Shown here piece by piece: positions 18,736 through 29,257 of a stretch of DNA of 43,922 nt. The translations under genes were made by a program, and so were the position numbers. The stretch comes from Thermopolyspora flexuosa (GTDB lineage: Bacteria > Actinomycetota > Actinomycetes > Streptosporangiales > Streptosporangiaceae). The notes under the pieces were generated by a model that saw only the letters and a list, made by a program, of their open reading frames with translations, searched no databases and was not told where the DNA came from. Positions within the stretch are counted from its first letter, which is position 1, and each line of letters opens with the position of its first letter. The DNA lies in the NCBI RefSeq assembly GCF_006716785.1, contig NZ_VFPQ01000003.1, positions 1 to 43,922 of the forward strand, read 5' to 3'.

Positions 18736-18998
18736 GCGGTGAACAGCTTTTGTCCGCGGCTTGTCGGCGGCCGGTCGCCCGGGCGGCGGCCGCCCTCCGG
18801 CACACGCTTTCCGATCTGCGACGGAATCCGGAAACGTCCGTGTCGCCGCCTATGCTGAACGCGTCAGGTGTTTTGCCACCGTTTGTCGGCCGGCGGGTCC
18901 GGGACGTGGATCCCATTACCATTGCCTGGGGCCGCCCGCACACGGTGTGATCACCACCGTGGCGTGACCATCGTGCGCCTCACCCCGAGGAGGAGAGC

Positions 18999-19346
18999 AT
19001 GGACACCGCACCGGCCGGCGGTGACAGGGCCGCCGCCGACCCGGGCCCGCGGACGCCGCCCACGCCCGCCGGGCGCGAGCTCTCCGACCGCGAGCGGCGC
19101 ATCCTCACCTTCGAACGCCAGTGGTTCCGCTACGCGGGCGCGAAGGAACGGGCGATCAAGGAAACGTTCGACATCTCCGCCACCCGCTACTACCAGATCC
19201 TCGCCGAGCTGATCGACCGGCCCGAGGCGATGGCCTACGACCCCATGCTGGTCAAACGCCTGCGCCGGCTGCGCGCCGCCCGGCAGCGGGAGCGCGCCGC
19301 CCGCCGCCTCGGCGCCGCCCCCGACGGCGACCGCACCTGGAAATGA
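18999..19346 (+). CDS. DUF3263 helix-turn-helix protein
   Basis: A 115-aa protein. Residues 28-90 are the actinobacterial DUF3263 domain: LSDRERRILTFERQWFRYAG, then AKERAIKETFDISATRYYQ, a probable helix-turn-helix, and ILAELIDRPEAMAYDPMLVKRLRRLR. The N-terminus is Pro/Ala-rich and the tail basic. It is probably a small DNA-binding protein, but targets are not known. ATG at 18999 has a very strong AGGAGGAG site 3-4 nt upstream. otsB follows 61 nt later on the same strand and may be cotranscribed. A short palindrome, CACAC-G-GTGTG (18939-18949), lies upstream. Confidence 0.88.
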   Translation: MDTAPAGGDRAAADPGPRTPPTPAGRELSDRERRILTFERQWFRYAGAKERAIKETFDISATRYYQILAELIDRPEAMAYDPMLVKRLRRLRAARQRERAARRLGAAPDGDRTWK

Positions 19347-19407
19347 TCCGGGAAACCGGTTAGACAGGGGATCGGCCGCAGCGACCCGGGATCCGGGGGT
19401 GAGGGAG

Positions 19408-20244
19408 ATGGGCGCGGACATGGAACGGTTCGGCGTGCGCACCGCGACCGGCAGGGCGGCGCTCGAGGCGCTGCTCGCCGACCCCGCGGGCGCGGTGATC
19501 GCCTCGGACTTCGACGGCACGCTCTCGCCGATCGTGGCCGACCCGGCCGCGGCGTACATCCACCCCGACGCCCCGGCGGTGCTCGCCGGGCTCGCCCGCA
19601 CGGTCGCGGGCGTGGTGATCGTCACCGGCCGTCCCGCCGCGCAGGCGATCGAGCTGGGCCGCCCGCCGGGTGGCGAGGTGGGGCTCGCCGACGTGCCGGG
19701 GCTCGTGGTGCTCGGCCAGTACGGCGTGGAGCGCTGGGAGGACGGCCAGGTCACCGCGCCGCCCCCGCCGCCCGGCCTCGACCGGGTGCGGGCCGCGCTG
19801 CCCGGGCTCGCCGCGGGCTTCCCGGGCGCGCGCATCGAGGACAAGGGCCGGGCGCTCGCCCTGCACACCCGCGGCTGCGCCGACCCGCAGGGGGCGCTGC
19901 AGGCGCTCGCCGACCCGGTGGCGAAGCTCGCCGCGGAGACCGGCCTGCACGTGGAGCCCGGCCGCATGGTGCTCGAGCTGCGCCCGCCGGGCATGGACAA
20001 GGGCGTGGCGCTGTCGGCGTTCCTCGCCGAGCGCGGCGCCCGCTCGGTGCTGTTCGCCGGTGACGACCTCGGCGACCTCGCCGCGTTCGACGCGGTGCAC
20101 CGCGGCCCGGTCCCGGGCGTGGCGGTGTGCAGCGGCTCGGCCGAGGTGACCGCGCTGCGCGACAAGGCCGACATCGTGGTCGACGGCCCGGCCGGGGTCG
20201 TCGGCCTGCTGCGCGCCCTCGCCGCCGCCCTGGCCGCCCGCTGA
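19408..20244 (+). CDS. otsB: Trehalose-6-phosphate phosphatase
   Basis: A 278-aa HAD-superfamily phosphatase that removes phosphate from trehalose-6-phosphate, the second step of the OtsA-OtsB route. Motif I is DFDGTLSPI (Asp34, Asp36), motif II VIVTGR, and motifs III/IV fall at GMDKGVAL and [23 protein letters not shown] is specific to the trehalose phosphatase group. The start is uncertain: GTG 19399, ATG 19408 and ATG 19420 are all in frame. I chose 19408 because GGGGG lies about 8 nt upstream. otsA lies immediately beyond, in the opposite direction, with only 27 nt between stops. Confidence 0.94.
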   Translation: MGADMERFGVRTATGRAALEALLADPAGAVIASDFDGTLSPIVADPAAAYIHPDAPAVLAGLARTVAGVVIVTGRPAAQAIELGRPPGGEVGLADVPGLVVLGQYGVERWEDGQVTAPPPPPGLDRVRAALPGLAAGFPGARIEDKGRALALHTRGCADPQGALQALADPVAKLAAETGLHVEPGRMVLELRPPGMDKGVALSAFLAERGARSVLFAGDDLGDLAAFDAVHRGPVPGVAVCSGSAEVTALRDKADIVVDGPAGVVGLLRALAAALAAR

Positions 20245-20271
20245 CGCGCCGCCGTACGGCACGGCCCTCCG

Positions 20272-21708
20272 TCAGGCGAGCGCGGCGAGCTGCTCGGCGA
20301 GCCACTGCCGGGGCGGCAGCGCGGTGGCGGCCGCGGCGAGCCGGCGGCCGCGCTTGAGCCGCTCGTCCTCGGGCATGGCGAGCGCCTCGTGCAGCGCCGC
20401 GGCCGTGCCGGACACGTCGTACGGGTTGACCATGATCGCGTCCGGGCCGAGCTCGGCGGCGGCGCCCGCCTCGCGGGAGAGCACGAGCACGCACCGCGGC
20501 GACAGGATCGGCCCCTCCTTGGCCACCAGGTTCATGCCGTCCCGGATCGGGTTGACGAGCAGCACGTCGGCGAGCCGGTACGCGGCGAGCGACCGCGGAT
20601 AGTCGTCGTGCACGTCGAGGATGATCGGCTCCCAGTCCTCGGTGGCGTACTCGTCCTCGATCTGCTTGGCGCAGCGCATCACCGCCGCGGTGTACTCGCG
20701 GTACTCGGGCAGGTCGTGCCGCGAGGGGTAGGCGAACGCCAGGTGCACCACCCGGCCGTGCCACTCCGGGTGGTCGTGCAGGAACTCCCGGTAGGCGAGC
20801 AGGCCGCGCACGATGTTCTTCGACGGCTCGGTCCGGTCGACGCGCACGATCAGCCGCCGGTCCCCGACCGCCTCCCGGATCGCGTGCAGCCGCGCCTCGA
20901 CGTCCGGCTCGCCCGCCCGGGCGAGCAGCGCGCCGCCGTCCACCCCGAGCGGGTGCACGCCGATGCGCGTGGTGCGGCCCTCGTGGCGGACCGTGCGCGC
21001 CACCCGGTCCACGTCCGCGCCGAGCACCGCCTCGCAGCAGTCCATGAACGCGTTCGCCCAGCGCGCGGTGAGGAAGCCCGCGTGGTCCGCGCCGAGGATG
21101 CCGGCGAGCACCTCGCACGCCACGTCGTCGGGGAGCAGGGTGAAATATTCAGGCGGCGCCCACGGGGTGTGGGAGAAGTGCGCCACCCGCAGGTCGGGCC
21201 GCAGGGCGCGGAGCATCGCCGGGGTGAGCGTGAGGTGGTAGTCCTGCACCAGCACGCGCGCGCCGTGCGCGGCCTCCTCGGCGAGCGCCGCGGCGAACAT
21301 CGCGTTGTAGTCCTGGTACGACTCCCACTCGCGGCGGAACCGCGCCCCGAACGACGGGGTGTTCGGGGTGTCGTAGAGCAGGTGGTGGACGAACCACAGC
21401 GTGGAGTTCGCCACGTCGTTGTAGGCGCGGTGGAACGTGGCCGGGGGGATGTCGAGCATGCGCAGCGGCCCGGTCGGATGCCCGGCGAGGTCGAGCCGCC
21501 CGCCCGGGGCCGCCCGCGCCGCGCCGCGGTCCCCGTCGGTGAGCGCGGCGCAGATCCACAGCGGCGGGTCGTCGTCCCCGAGCTGGGAGAGCCCGGAGAC
21601 CAGGCCGCCGCCGCCGCGCCGCATGGTGAGCCCGCCGTCCGCGGACGGGGTGAACGAAACCGGCCCCCGGTTGGAGGCGACCAGGACCGTGTGCATCGTC
21701 CTGTGCAT
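20272..21708 (-). CDS. otsA: Trehalose-6-phosphate synthase
   Basis: A 478-aa GT20 glycosyltransferase joining a nucleotide-linked glucose to glucose-6-phosphate. The N-terminal ASNRGPVSF is followed by the [11 protein letters not shown] loop. The acceptor-site [17 protein letters not shown], the donor-binding [10 protein letters not shown] and [12 protein letters not shown] are all present. This sequence type is the actinobacterial one rather than the Escherichia coli type. I chose ATG 21708 (GGAG 6 nt upstream); the open frame continues 5' through the sigma-factor gene on the other strand, which is a shadow. Trehalose protects against heat, drying and osmotic stress, which fits the stress genes around it. 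It converges on otsB and is divergent from the sigma-factor gene. Confidence 0.95.
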   Translation of the reverse strand: MHRTMHTVLVASNRGPVSFTPSADGGLTMRRGGGGLVSGLSQLGDDDPPLWICAALTDGDRGAARAAPGGRLDLAGHPTGPLRMLDIPPATFHRAYNDVANSTLWFVHHLLYDTPNTPSFGARFRREWESYQDYNAMFAAALAEEAAHGARVLVQDYHLTLTPAMLRALRPDLRVAHFSHTPWAPPEYFTLLPDDVACEVLAGILGADHAGFLTARWANAFMDCCEAVLGADVDRVARTVRHEGRTTRIGVHPLGVDGGALLARAGEPDVEARLHAIREAVGDRRLIVRVDRTEPSKNIVRGLLAYREFLHDHPEWHGRVVHLAFAYPSRHDLPEYREYTAAVMRCAKQIEDEYATEDWEPIILDVHDDYPRSLAAYRLADVLLVNPIRDGMNLVAKEGPILSPRCVLVLSREAGAAAELGPDAIMVNPYDVSGTAAALHEALAMPEDERLKRGRRLAAAATALPPRQWLAEQLAALA

Positions 21709-21837
21709 CGTCCGCTCCACTCGCTCGTGCCCCTCGCCGGCGGCTCCCCAAGCAAGCAGGCTAACCAAAGACGACCCGCGCCAATAGGATGACGGCGCGA
21801 CGAGGCGCGCGATCACACGCCGATGGGAGTCTGCGAG

Positions 21838-22389
21838 ATGGCGCTGGACGAGACGACCGAACACCTTGCCCGGGCGGCCGCGCGAGGGGATCAGCGTTCG
21901 CTCGGCGAACTGCTCGCCCGCATCGAGCCGGACGTGCTCCGGCACTGTCAGCGGCTGCTGCCGTACCCGCAGGACGCGGAGGAGGCGAGCCAGGACGCGC
22001 TGCTCGCGGTGGCCCGCAACATCGGGCGCTTCGAGGGCCGGGCGAAGTTCAGCACCTGGCTGCACATCGTGACCGCGAACTGCGCCCGCACCACCTACCG
22101 CAGCCTCAAGCGCCGGGCCTCCGAGCAGGCCGGGGAGCTGCCCGAGCAGCGGCCGGACCCGCACCGGGTGAGCGTGATCGCGGGCTCCCGGCTCGACCTG
22201 CTCGACGCGATGGAGGCGCTCGAGGCCGACAAGCCCGAACTCGCCCAGGCGCTGGTGTTACGGGACATCTGCCAGCTCGACTACGCCGAGGTCGCCGACC
22301 AGCTCGGCATCCCGCTCGGCACCGCCAAGTCCCGCATCCACCAGGCCCGCAAGTACGTGCAGTCCATGCTCGGCGAGGCGTACGGCTGA
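21838..22389 (+). CDS. ECF-subfamily RNA polymerase sigma factor
   Basis: The 183-aa product has a sigma-70 region 2 at about 20-90 (LLPYPQDAEEASQDALLAVARNI and FEGRAKFSTWLHIVTANC) and a region 4 at about 125-180 (ALVLRDICQLDYAEVADQLGIPLGTAKSRIHQARK). It lacks regions 1 and 3, as ECF sigma factors do. I chose ATG 21838, which has GGGAG 8 nt upstream, over ATG 21823. No anti-sigma gene is adjacent, so how it is controlled is unknown. It is divergent from otsA, with the promoters in the 129-nt gap. Confidence 0.92.
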   Translation: MALDETTEHLARAAARGDQRSLGELLARIEPDVLRHCQRLLPYPQDAEEASQDALLAVARNIGRFEGRAKFSTWLHIVTANCARTTYRSLKRRASEQAGELPEQRPDPHRVSVIAGSRLDLLDAMEALEADKPELAQALVLRDICQLDYAEVADQLGIPLGTAKSRIHQARKYVQSMLGEAYG

Positions 22390-22682
22390 GCCGCCCGCGC
22401 GCCGGGCCGCGCCGCGGCCGGGCACGCCCGCGGCCGGTCACACTGTGTAATCGACCCCGGCGGGCGCACGGCGGCGCATCTCGACACGTGAGACACCCCA
22501 TCGGCGCGGCGAGACCCCGTTGTACAGTCTTTATCGAGACCGGTGTGGTCTGGGCCGCACAGTGTGGTGTTGTCCGGTTGATTGCTGGTTTCCCCCGATC
22601 GTGGGCGGCAGGTGACGCCGATCACCGAGGGTGACCGCCCTGATCGATTCGCTCCGCGGAGGTCTCCGCGGGTACAACTGAA

Positions 22683-22825
22683 GACGCTCATCCAGAGGGG
22701 TGGAGGGACCGGCCCGATGAAGCCCCGGCAACCCTCCCGGTGCACTTCTCGCGAATCGCGAGGCCGCCCGGGACAGGTGCCAATTCCGGCCCACGGCCAA
22801 GGTGGTCGTGGGTGAAGATGAGGAG
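22683..22825 (+). promoter_or_regulatory. SAM-I (S-box) riboswitch
   Basis: A complete S-adenosylmethionine-binding leader. P1 pairs CTCATC (22687-22692) with GATGAG (22817-22822). The conserved core follows: GTGGAGGGACCGGCCCGATG and, after it, AAGCCCCGGCAACC. P3 is tipped by CTCGCG-AAT-CGCGAG, then comes the invariant AGGTGCCAATTCC. P4 is a 9-bp stem, CCCACGGCC (22790-22798) with GGTCGTGGG (22804-22812). These match the SAM-I family and not the SAM-IV class more usual in actinobacteria. Only 18 nt separate P1 from the ATG at 22841, leaving no room for an intrinsic terminator. Control is therefore probably translational: P1 overlaps the AGGAG at 22821. High SAM is expected to lower expression of the two genes downstream. 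Confidence 0.95.
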
Positions 22826-22840
22826 AAAGGCCTCGCTTTC

Positions 22841-24160
22841 ATGGCGCTTGCAAGCACGGAATCCGTCAGCACGTCCACGTCCACGTCCTACGACTTCGGC
22901 CCGGCCGTCGGCCTCTCCTGTCGCGAATGCGGAGCCCTGTACGATCTGGGGCCCAATTTCGCGTGTATCGAGTGTTTCGGGCCACTCGAGGTGGCCTACC
23001 CCTGGAGCACCGGCCGCGAGCTCGCCGCCGACCAGGTCGGGGAGGCGCTGCGGGCGAGGATCGAGAGCGGGCCGGGCAGCATCTGGCGGTACGCCCCGCT
23101 GCTGCCGGTGCCGGCCGACGTGGCGACCAAGCCCAACCTCGCGCCGGGCTGGACGAAGCTGGTGAAGGCCGACAACCTCGCCAAGGAACTCGGGCTGCGC
23201 AGCCTGCACGTGAAGGACGACTCGGGCAACCCGACGCACTCCTTCAAGGACCGGGTCGTGGCGATCGCGCTCGAGGCGGCCCGCACCTTCGGGTTCCACA
23301 CCCTGTCGTGCTCCTCGACCGGCAACCTCGCCGGCGCCGTCACCGCGGCCGCCGCGCGCGCCGGGCTCGACGCCTGCGTGTTCATCCCGGCGGGCCTGGA
23401 GGAGGCCAAGATCGTGATGGCCTCCGTGTACGGCAAGCGGCTGGTGGCGATCGAGGGCACCTACGACGACGTCAACCGGTTCTGCTCGGAGCTGATCGGC
23501 GACCCGATCGGCGAGAAGTGGGGGTTCGTCAACGTCAACCTGCGCCCCTACTACGCCGAGGGCTCCAAGACGCTCGCCTACGAGATCGCCGAGCAGCTCG
23601 GCTGGCGGCTGCCGGACAACGTGGTGATCCCGGTGGCCTCCGGCTCCCAGCTCACCAAGATCGACAAGGGCTTCCAGGAGCTGATCAAGCTGGGGCTCGT
23701 CGAGGAGAAGCCCTACAGGATCTTCGGCGCCCAGGCCGCGGGCTGCGCCCCGGTCTCGGCCGCGTTCAAGGCCGGCCACGACGTGGTCCGGCCGGTGCGG
23801 CCGGACACGATCGCCAAGTCGCTGGCGATCGGCAACCCGGCCGACGGGCCGTACGTGCTCGACATCGCCCGCCGTACCGGGGGCGCGGTCGAGGACGTGA
23901 CCGACGAGGAGATCGTCGACGCCGTGCACCTGCTCGCCCGCACCGAGGGCATCTTCGCCGAGACCGCGGGCGGGGTCACCGTGGGCGTGCTGCGCAAGCT
24001 CGTCGCGGACGGCCGGATCGATCCCGACGCGGAGACGGTGGTGCTCAACACCGGGGACGGCCTCAAGACGCTCGACGCGGTGTCGGCCGGCGCCCGGCCC
24101 ACCGCCACGATCCGCCCGTCGCTCGACGCGTACCGCGCCGCCTTCCCGGACAATTCCTGA
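22841..24160 (+). CDS. Threonine-synthase-family PLP enzyme, likely MetM-type homocysteine synthase
   Basis: A 439-aa fold-type II PLP enzyme of the ThrC family. Residues 27-45 form a Cys4 zinc-ribbon-like start (C27xxC30, C42xxC45). The PLP lysine is Lys136 in NPTHSFKDR, and the phosphate-binding loop SSTGNLAGA follows. By sequence alone it would be called threonine synthase, acting on O-phosphohomoserine. The context argues for another product: a SAM-I riboswitch controls it, and a sulfur-carrier gene follows after 13 nt. No hom or thrB gene is present. I recall, but cannot check, a report of a Streptomyces ThrC homologue (MetM) that makes homocysteine from O-phosphohomoserine with sulfur from a carrier protein (MetO); this pair fits that. 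ATG 22841 is the first start outside the riboswitch. The ribosome-binding site is AGGAGAAAGG, rather far upstream. Confidence 0.9.
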   Translation: MALASTESVSTSTSTSYDFGPAVGLSCRECGALYDLGPNFACIECFGPLEVAYPWSTGRELAADQVGEALRARIESGPGSIWRYAPLLPVPADVATKPNLAPGWTKLVKADNLAKELGLRSLHVKDDSGNPTHSFKDRVVAIALEAARTFGFHTLSCSSTGNLAGAVTAAAARAGLDACVFIPAGLEEAKIVMASVYGKRLVAIEGTYDDVNRFCSELIGDPIGEKWGFVNVNLRPYYAEGSKTLAYEIAEQLGWRLPDNVVIPVASGSQLTKIDKGFQELIKLGLVEEKPYRIFGAQAAGCAPVSAAFKAGHDVVRPVRPDTIAKSLAIGNPADGPYVLDIARRTGGAVEDVTDEEIVDAVHLLARTEGIFAETAGGVTVGVLRKLVADGRIDPDAETVVLNTGDGLKTLDAVSAGARPTATIRPSLDAYRAAFPDNS

Positions 24161-24173
24161 AAGGTTTGCAATT

Positions 24174-24449
24174 ATGGCTGTCTCAGTGCGGATTCCGACG
24201 ATTCTCCGTACCTACACGCAGGGTGCCGCCGAGGTCACGGGCGAGGGCGCCACGCTTCGCGAGGTGCTGCAGAAGCTCGACGCGGACTACCCGGGGATCG
24301 GCGCCCGAATTCTGGATGACCAGGGCAGGATTCGCCGTTTTGTCAACGTCTATGTGGGCGAGGAGGACGTGCGTTTCGCCGACGGCCTCGACACCGCGAC
24401 GCCCGACGGATCGTTGATCTCGATTATCCCGGCCGTGGCCGGCGGCTGA
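24174..24449 (+). CDS. Ubiquitin-like sulfur carrier protein, MoaD/CysO family (MetO-like)
   Basis: A 91-aa beta-grasp protein ending in the AVAGG that carries the C-terminal Gly-Gly needed for thiocarboxylation. VRIPTILRTYT, the central LREVLQKLDADYPGI and FVNVYVGEEDVRF closely resemble Mycobacterium tuberculosis CysO, which delivers sulfur to CysM for cysteine synthesis. Here the neighbour is a ThrC-family enzyme, not CysM, and no Mec protease or MoeZ activator gene is beside it; those would have to be elsewhere. Delivery of sulfide to a homoserine phosphate ester, giving homocysteine, is the inferred role. The ATG has GAAAGG 9 nt upstream. It shares the riboswitch-controlled transcript. 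Confidence 0.93.
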   Translation: MAVSVRIPTILRTYTQGAAEVTGEGATLREVLQKLDADYPGIGARILDDQGRIRRFVNVYVGEEDVRFADGLDTATPDGSLISIIPAVAGG

Positions 24450-24558
24450 CGCCCGGCGACGGCGTCGGTACGGCACGCGTCGTGGCGATACCTCGGTGTC
24501 GCCGGCGATACCGGCGCGTGCGAAACCGCACCGACGCCGGACCGGGCCGGTGAGGGAT

Positions 24559-24604
24559 GACGCCCGCGTGCGGACGCCGCAACGCGGGCGTCTCGGCTTT
24601 TGTT
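24559..24604 (+). terminator. Intrinsic terminator after the sulfur-carrier gene
   Basis: A perfect 11-bp stem, GACGCCCGCGT (24559-24569) with ACGCGGGCGTC (24582-24592), a 12-base loop, then TCGGCTTTTG. It closes the riboswitch-controlled transcript and separates it from the cold-shock gene. Confidence 0.88.
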
Positions 24605-24747
24605 CGCCCACGGCGTACGCTCGCTATCGCCGCCGAAGTTTGCGAAACGGGATACAAAATACGAATTCGCGGAGAGTTTCCGGTGTGCCGGGTGCAAATC
24701 GGTACGCCGGGCGGGAACGCCAAGCGTGAGTTTTGCGGTTGACTCTG

Positions 24748-24775
24748 TTGCCCCACGGCATGCCACAGGTATCGT
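24748..24775 (+). promoter_or_regulatory. Possible promoter of the cold-shock gene
   Basis: TTGCCC (24748-24753), 16 bases, then TATCGT (24770-24775). If used, the transcript has a leader of about 100 nt before the GTG at 24883; long leaders are common for cold-shock genes. A pattern match only. Confidence 0.35.
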
Positions 24776-24882
24776 CGAATGCGATCGACGCGTTCGGGAG
24801 GTTTCCCCGGCTTCCCGGATCGTCGGTCATGGGCCTCGCGGTGAAATGGGCGAGGTTCTGGCCCAGCAAGAGGAGTCGGAAA

Positions 24883-25083
24883 GTGGCGCAGGGCACCGTC
24901 AAGTGGTTCAACGCGGAGAAGGGCTACGGCTTCATCGCGGTAGACGGTGGTAAGGATGTTTTCGTCCATTACTCCGCGATCCTGATGGACGGGTACAAGT
25001 CGCTCGAGCAGGGGCAGCGGGTCGAGTTCGAGATCACGCAGGGCCAGAAGGGTCCGCAGGCCGAATCGGTGCGGCCGTTCTGA
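24883..25083 (+). CDS. cspA: Cold-shock protein (CspA family)
   Basis: A 66-aa single cold-shock domain that binds single-stranded RNA and DNA. RNP1 is KGYGFIAV and RNP2 is VFVHYSAI, inside [18 protein letters not shown] at 24883 is chosen because AGGAG lies 7 nt upstream and the product then has the usual length; an upstream in-frame ATG would add 50 unrelated residues. A long leader and its own terminator suggest a monocistronic, post-transcriptionally controlled gene. Which paralogue of the several csp genes this is cannot be said. Confidence 0.96.
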   Translation: MAQGTVKWFNAEKGYGFIAVDGGKDVFVHYSAILMDGYKSLEQGQRVEFEITQGQKGPQAESVRPF

Positions 25084-25102
25084 CGCGAACTCACGACACG
25101 GC

Positions 25103-25140
25103 AAGGGCTCGGTCCCGCGGCGGCGACCGAGCCCTTTTGG
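25103..25140 (+). terminator. Intrinsic terminator after cspA
   Basis: A perfect 12-bp stem, AAGGGCTCGGTC (25103-25114) with GACCGAGCCCTT (25125-25136), a 10-base loop, then TTGG. It is 20 nt past the stop. Confidence 0.92.
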
Positions 25141-25250
25141 GTCCCTCCGCAGGTGCGTCACAGGGCGTCGCGTCAAGGTGCGGGCAAAGGTGCTTGAGAG
25201 CCCTTTTGAGCGGCCTTTCGGGCACATATCTCCAGGTCGCAGGGCTTGCG

Positions 25251-25277
25251 CTTGCACTCGCGGGGGTAGAGTGCTAG
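25251..25277 (+). promoter_or_regulatory. CIRCE operator 1 (HrcA site)
   Basis: CTTGCACTC (25251-25259), nine bases, GAGTGCTAG (25269-25277). Against TTAGCACTC-N9-GAGTGCTAA this gives 7/9 and 8/9 in the two halves. It overlaps the -35 and -10 elements. Confidence 0.8.
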
Positions 25278-25280
25278 ACA
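25252..25280 (+). promoter_or_regulatory. Likely groEL promoter
   Basis: TTGCAC (25252-25257), 17 bases, TAGACA (25275-25280). The promoter is embedded in one CIRCE element and followed by a second that covers the expected start of transcription, as HrcA-repressed promoters are. Confidence 0.6.
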
Positions 25281-25285
25281 GTTCG

Positions 25286-27061
<1,776 letters not shown>

Positions 27062-27093
27062 GTCCCTTCCATCTCCCGATCAGCACCCATCGG

Positions 27094-27130
27094 GCAAAGG
27101 GGGCGGTCCGCACGGGCCGCCCCTTTCCTG
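27094..27130 (+). terminator. Terminator between groEL and the HelD gene
   Basis: AAAGGGGGCGG (27097-27107) pairs with CCGCCCCTTT (27117-27126) with one bulged G, followed by CCTGTTG. It separates the convergent genes. Confidence 0.75.
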
Positions 27131-27189
27131 TTGCCCGGGACGGCCCTCGGCGGGCCCGGGGGGTACGGCACGCCGCGGCGGCCTGCGGG

Positions 27190-29220
27190 CTAGACCGCGA
27201 GCGGCGCGGGCAGCGGGCGGGTGTGCAGCACGGTGAGCGAGGTGACCGCCCGGGTGAGCACGACGTAGAGCCGGGTGAGGCCGCGCGGCTCGGCCTCGGC
27301 GATCTCGGCGGGCTCGACCACGATCACGTGGTCGTACTCCAGACCCTTGGCGAGCGTGGCGGGCACGACCACGACCCGGCCGTCGGCGCCGCCGTCCGGG
27401 CCGAGCGGCGCGTACGGCACGCCGTCGAGCGCCGCGCACACGGCGGGCACGGCCGCGTCGGCGGCGATGACGCCGATCGAGCCCTCGCGGGCGAGCGCGG
27501 CCCGCACCGCGTCCGGCAGCGCCTCGGCGAGCATGGCGGCCGGCCGTACCGTGAGCGATCCGGCGCCGGGGCGCAGCGAGCGCGGCGCGGCGAGGCCGGG
27601 GGCGATCGCGGGGAGCAGGCGGGCGGCGAAGTCGAGCACCTCCCGGGGCACCCGGAAGCCCACGACCAGCTCGGTGACCTCGCCGCCGGCGACGCCGAGG
27701 TGGCCGAGCACCTCCTGCCAGGACCGGGCCGACCAGGGCGTGGTGCCCTGCGCGAGGTCGCCGAGCACGGTCGCCGACCCGGCGCGGCACCGCCGCCCGA
27801 TGGCGCGCAGCTGCATCGGCGAGAGGTCCTGGGCCTCGTCCACCACGATGTGGGCGAGCGACGGGGTGCGCTCGATGAGGTCGGCGAGCTCGTCGAGCAG
27901 CGCCGCGTCCGCGGCCGTCCACCGGGCGGACCGCGCCGACCGGTACGGCCTGCGCCACAGCAGCCGCTCCCGCTCGGCCGCGGTGAGGTCGTTCCGTGCC
28001 GCGGCGGCGAGGAAGTCCGGGTCGGAGTAGAGGCGGAACAGCACCTGCTGCGGGGTGAGCCTCGGCCAGATGCGGTCGAGCAGCCGCCTGACCGGCTGGG
28101 ACCGGGCGACCGCGTCCTGCACCCGGTCGTCGGGGGCCTCGCCGCGGCGCTCCATGCGGACGAGCACCTCGTGGGCGAGCCGCTGGGCCAGGGCGGCGCG
28201 GCCGGGGCCGTACCGGCCGGTGCCGCGCAGCGAGGCGACGATCTCGCTCACCTCGTAATCGGCGACCCGGTAGCGGCTCGCGCCCTTGGTGTAGACGAGC
28301 CCCTCCTCCGGTTTGGTGACGTGCGCCCACAGCGCGCGGCGGAGCACCGCGGCCATGCGCGCGTCGCCCTTGATCGCCGCGGTCTCCGGGTCCTCGTCGG
28401 CGACGTTCCCGGTGGCGCCGAGCAGGTCGGCCACGGTGGTCTGCTCCACGGTGACCTCGCCGAGCGCGGGCAGCACCGCGGAGATATAGCCGAGGAAGGC
28501 CCGGTTCGGGCCGACGATCAGCACCCCGTCGCGCTGCAGCCGCTCGCGGTGGGTGAACAGCAGGTAGGCGGCGCGGTGCAGGCCGACCGCGGTCTTCCCG
28601 GTGCCGGGCGCGCCCTGCACGCAGACGGTGCGGCCGAGGTCGCGGCGGACGATCTCGTCCTGGTCGGGCTGGATGGTGGCGACGATGTCGCGCATCGGGC
28701 CGGTGCGGGGCCGCTCGATCTCCTCGGTGAGGATGCGCGAGGTGCCGAGGGGCTCGCCGCGGTCGAGGTGCTCGTCCTCGTACGCGGTGAGTTCCCCGCC
28801 GCGGTGGCCGAACCGGCGGCGCAGCCGTACCCCCATCGGGTCGGCGGGCCCGGCCTGGTAGAACGCCCGGGAGACCGGCGCCCGCCAGTCGATCACGAGC
28901 GGGCGGCCGGAGCCGTCGTGCACGTGCCGCCGGCCGACGTGGATCGTGTGCGGCAGGTCGTCGTCGGCCGATCGGTCGAGGCGGCCGAAGAACAGCGGGG
29001 TGTCCGGGAGGTCGGCGAGGGCGGCGATGCGCTGGTCGAGGGCGTGCCGCAGGATCTCCTGGGACACCCAGTCGCCCGCGGCGTCGGGGGAGAGGGACTC
29101 GGCGTGTTCGCGCATGGCGCGCAGCGCCGCCCGGGCGGCGGCGAGGTGGGCGCGTTCGGCGGCGAGTACGTCGTCGCCGGACTCCTCGGCTATGTCAGGC
29201 GCGAGCCGGTGCGCGGGCAT
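27190..29220 (-). CDS. helD: HelD-type RNA-polymerase-associated UvrD/Rep-like ATPase
   Basis: A 676-aa superfamily 1 ATPase. IQPDQDEIVR (about 183-192) is the Q-motif and GAPGTGKT (203-210) is Walker A. VVDEAQDLSPMQL is Walker B, and the last helicase motif reads GLTRLYVVLTRAV. Before the ATPase part the protein has the long N-terminal helical region and VIDWRAPVSRAFYQ typical of HelD. HelD proteins pull stalled RNA polymerase off DNA and recycle it; some actinobacterial relatives (HelR) displace rifamycins from the enzyme. Which of these applies here cannot be decided. ATG 29220 has GGAGG 8 nt upstream. Three palindromes lie upstream. Its downstream neighbour groEL converges on it. Confidence 0.9.
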   Translation of the reverse strand: MPAHRLAPDIAEESGDDVLAAERAHLAAARAALRAMREHAESLSPDAAGDWVSQEILRHALDQRIAALADLPDTPLFFGRLDRSADDDLPHTIHVGRRHVHDGSGRPLVIDWRAPVSRAFYQAGPADPMGVRLRRRFGHRGGELTAYEDEHLDRGEPLGTSRILTEEIERPRTGPMRDIVATIQPDQDEIVRRDLGRTVCVQGAPGTGKTAVGLHRAAYLLFTHRERLQRDGVLIVGPNRAFLGYISAVLPALGEVTVEQTTVADLLGATGNVADEDPETAAIKGDARMAAVLRRALWAHVTKPEEGLVYTKGASRYRVADYEVSEIVASLRGTGRYGPGRAALAQRLAHEVLVRMERRGEAPDDRVQDAVARSQPVRRLLDRIWPRLTPQQVLFRLYSDPDFLAAAARNDLTAAERERLLWRRPYRSARSARWTAADAALLDELADLIERTPSLAHIVVDEAQDLSPMQLRAIGRRCRAGSATVLGDLAQGTTPWSARSWQEVLGHLGVAGGEVTELVVGFRVPREVLDFAARLLPAIAPGLAAPRSLRPGAGSLTVRPAAMLAEALPDAVRAALAREGSIGVIAADAAVPAVCAALDGVPYAPLGPDGGADGRVVVVPATLAKGLEYDHVIVVEPAEIAEAEPRGLTRLYVVLTRAVTSLTVLHTRPLPAPLAV

Positions 29221-29257
29221 GGGAAGGCCTCCAGGTTCTCGTCGGACGGTCGTCGGT

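Noticed and set aside
22683..22825. Possible SAM-IV riboswitch
   Set aside because: The GGAGGGA core, the tipped P3, the AGGTGCCAATTCC segment and P4 fit SAM-I; SAM-IV has a different arrangement after the core.
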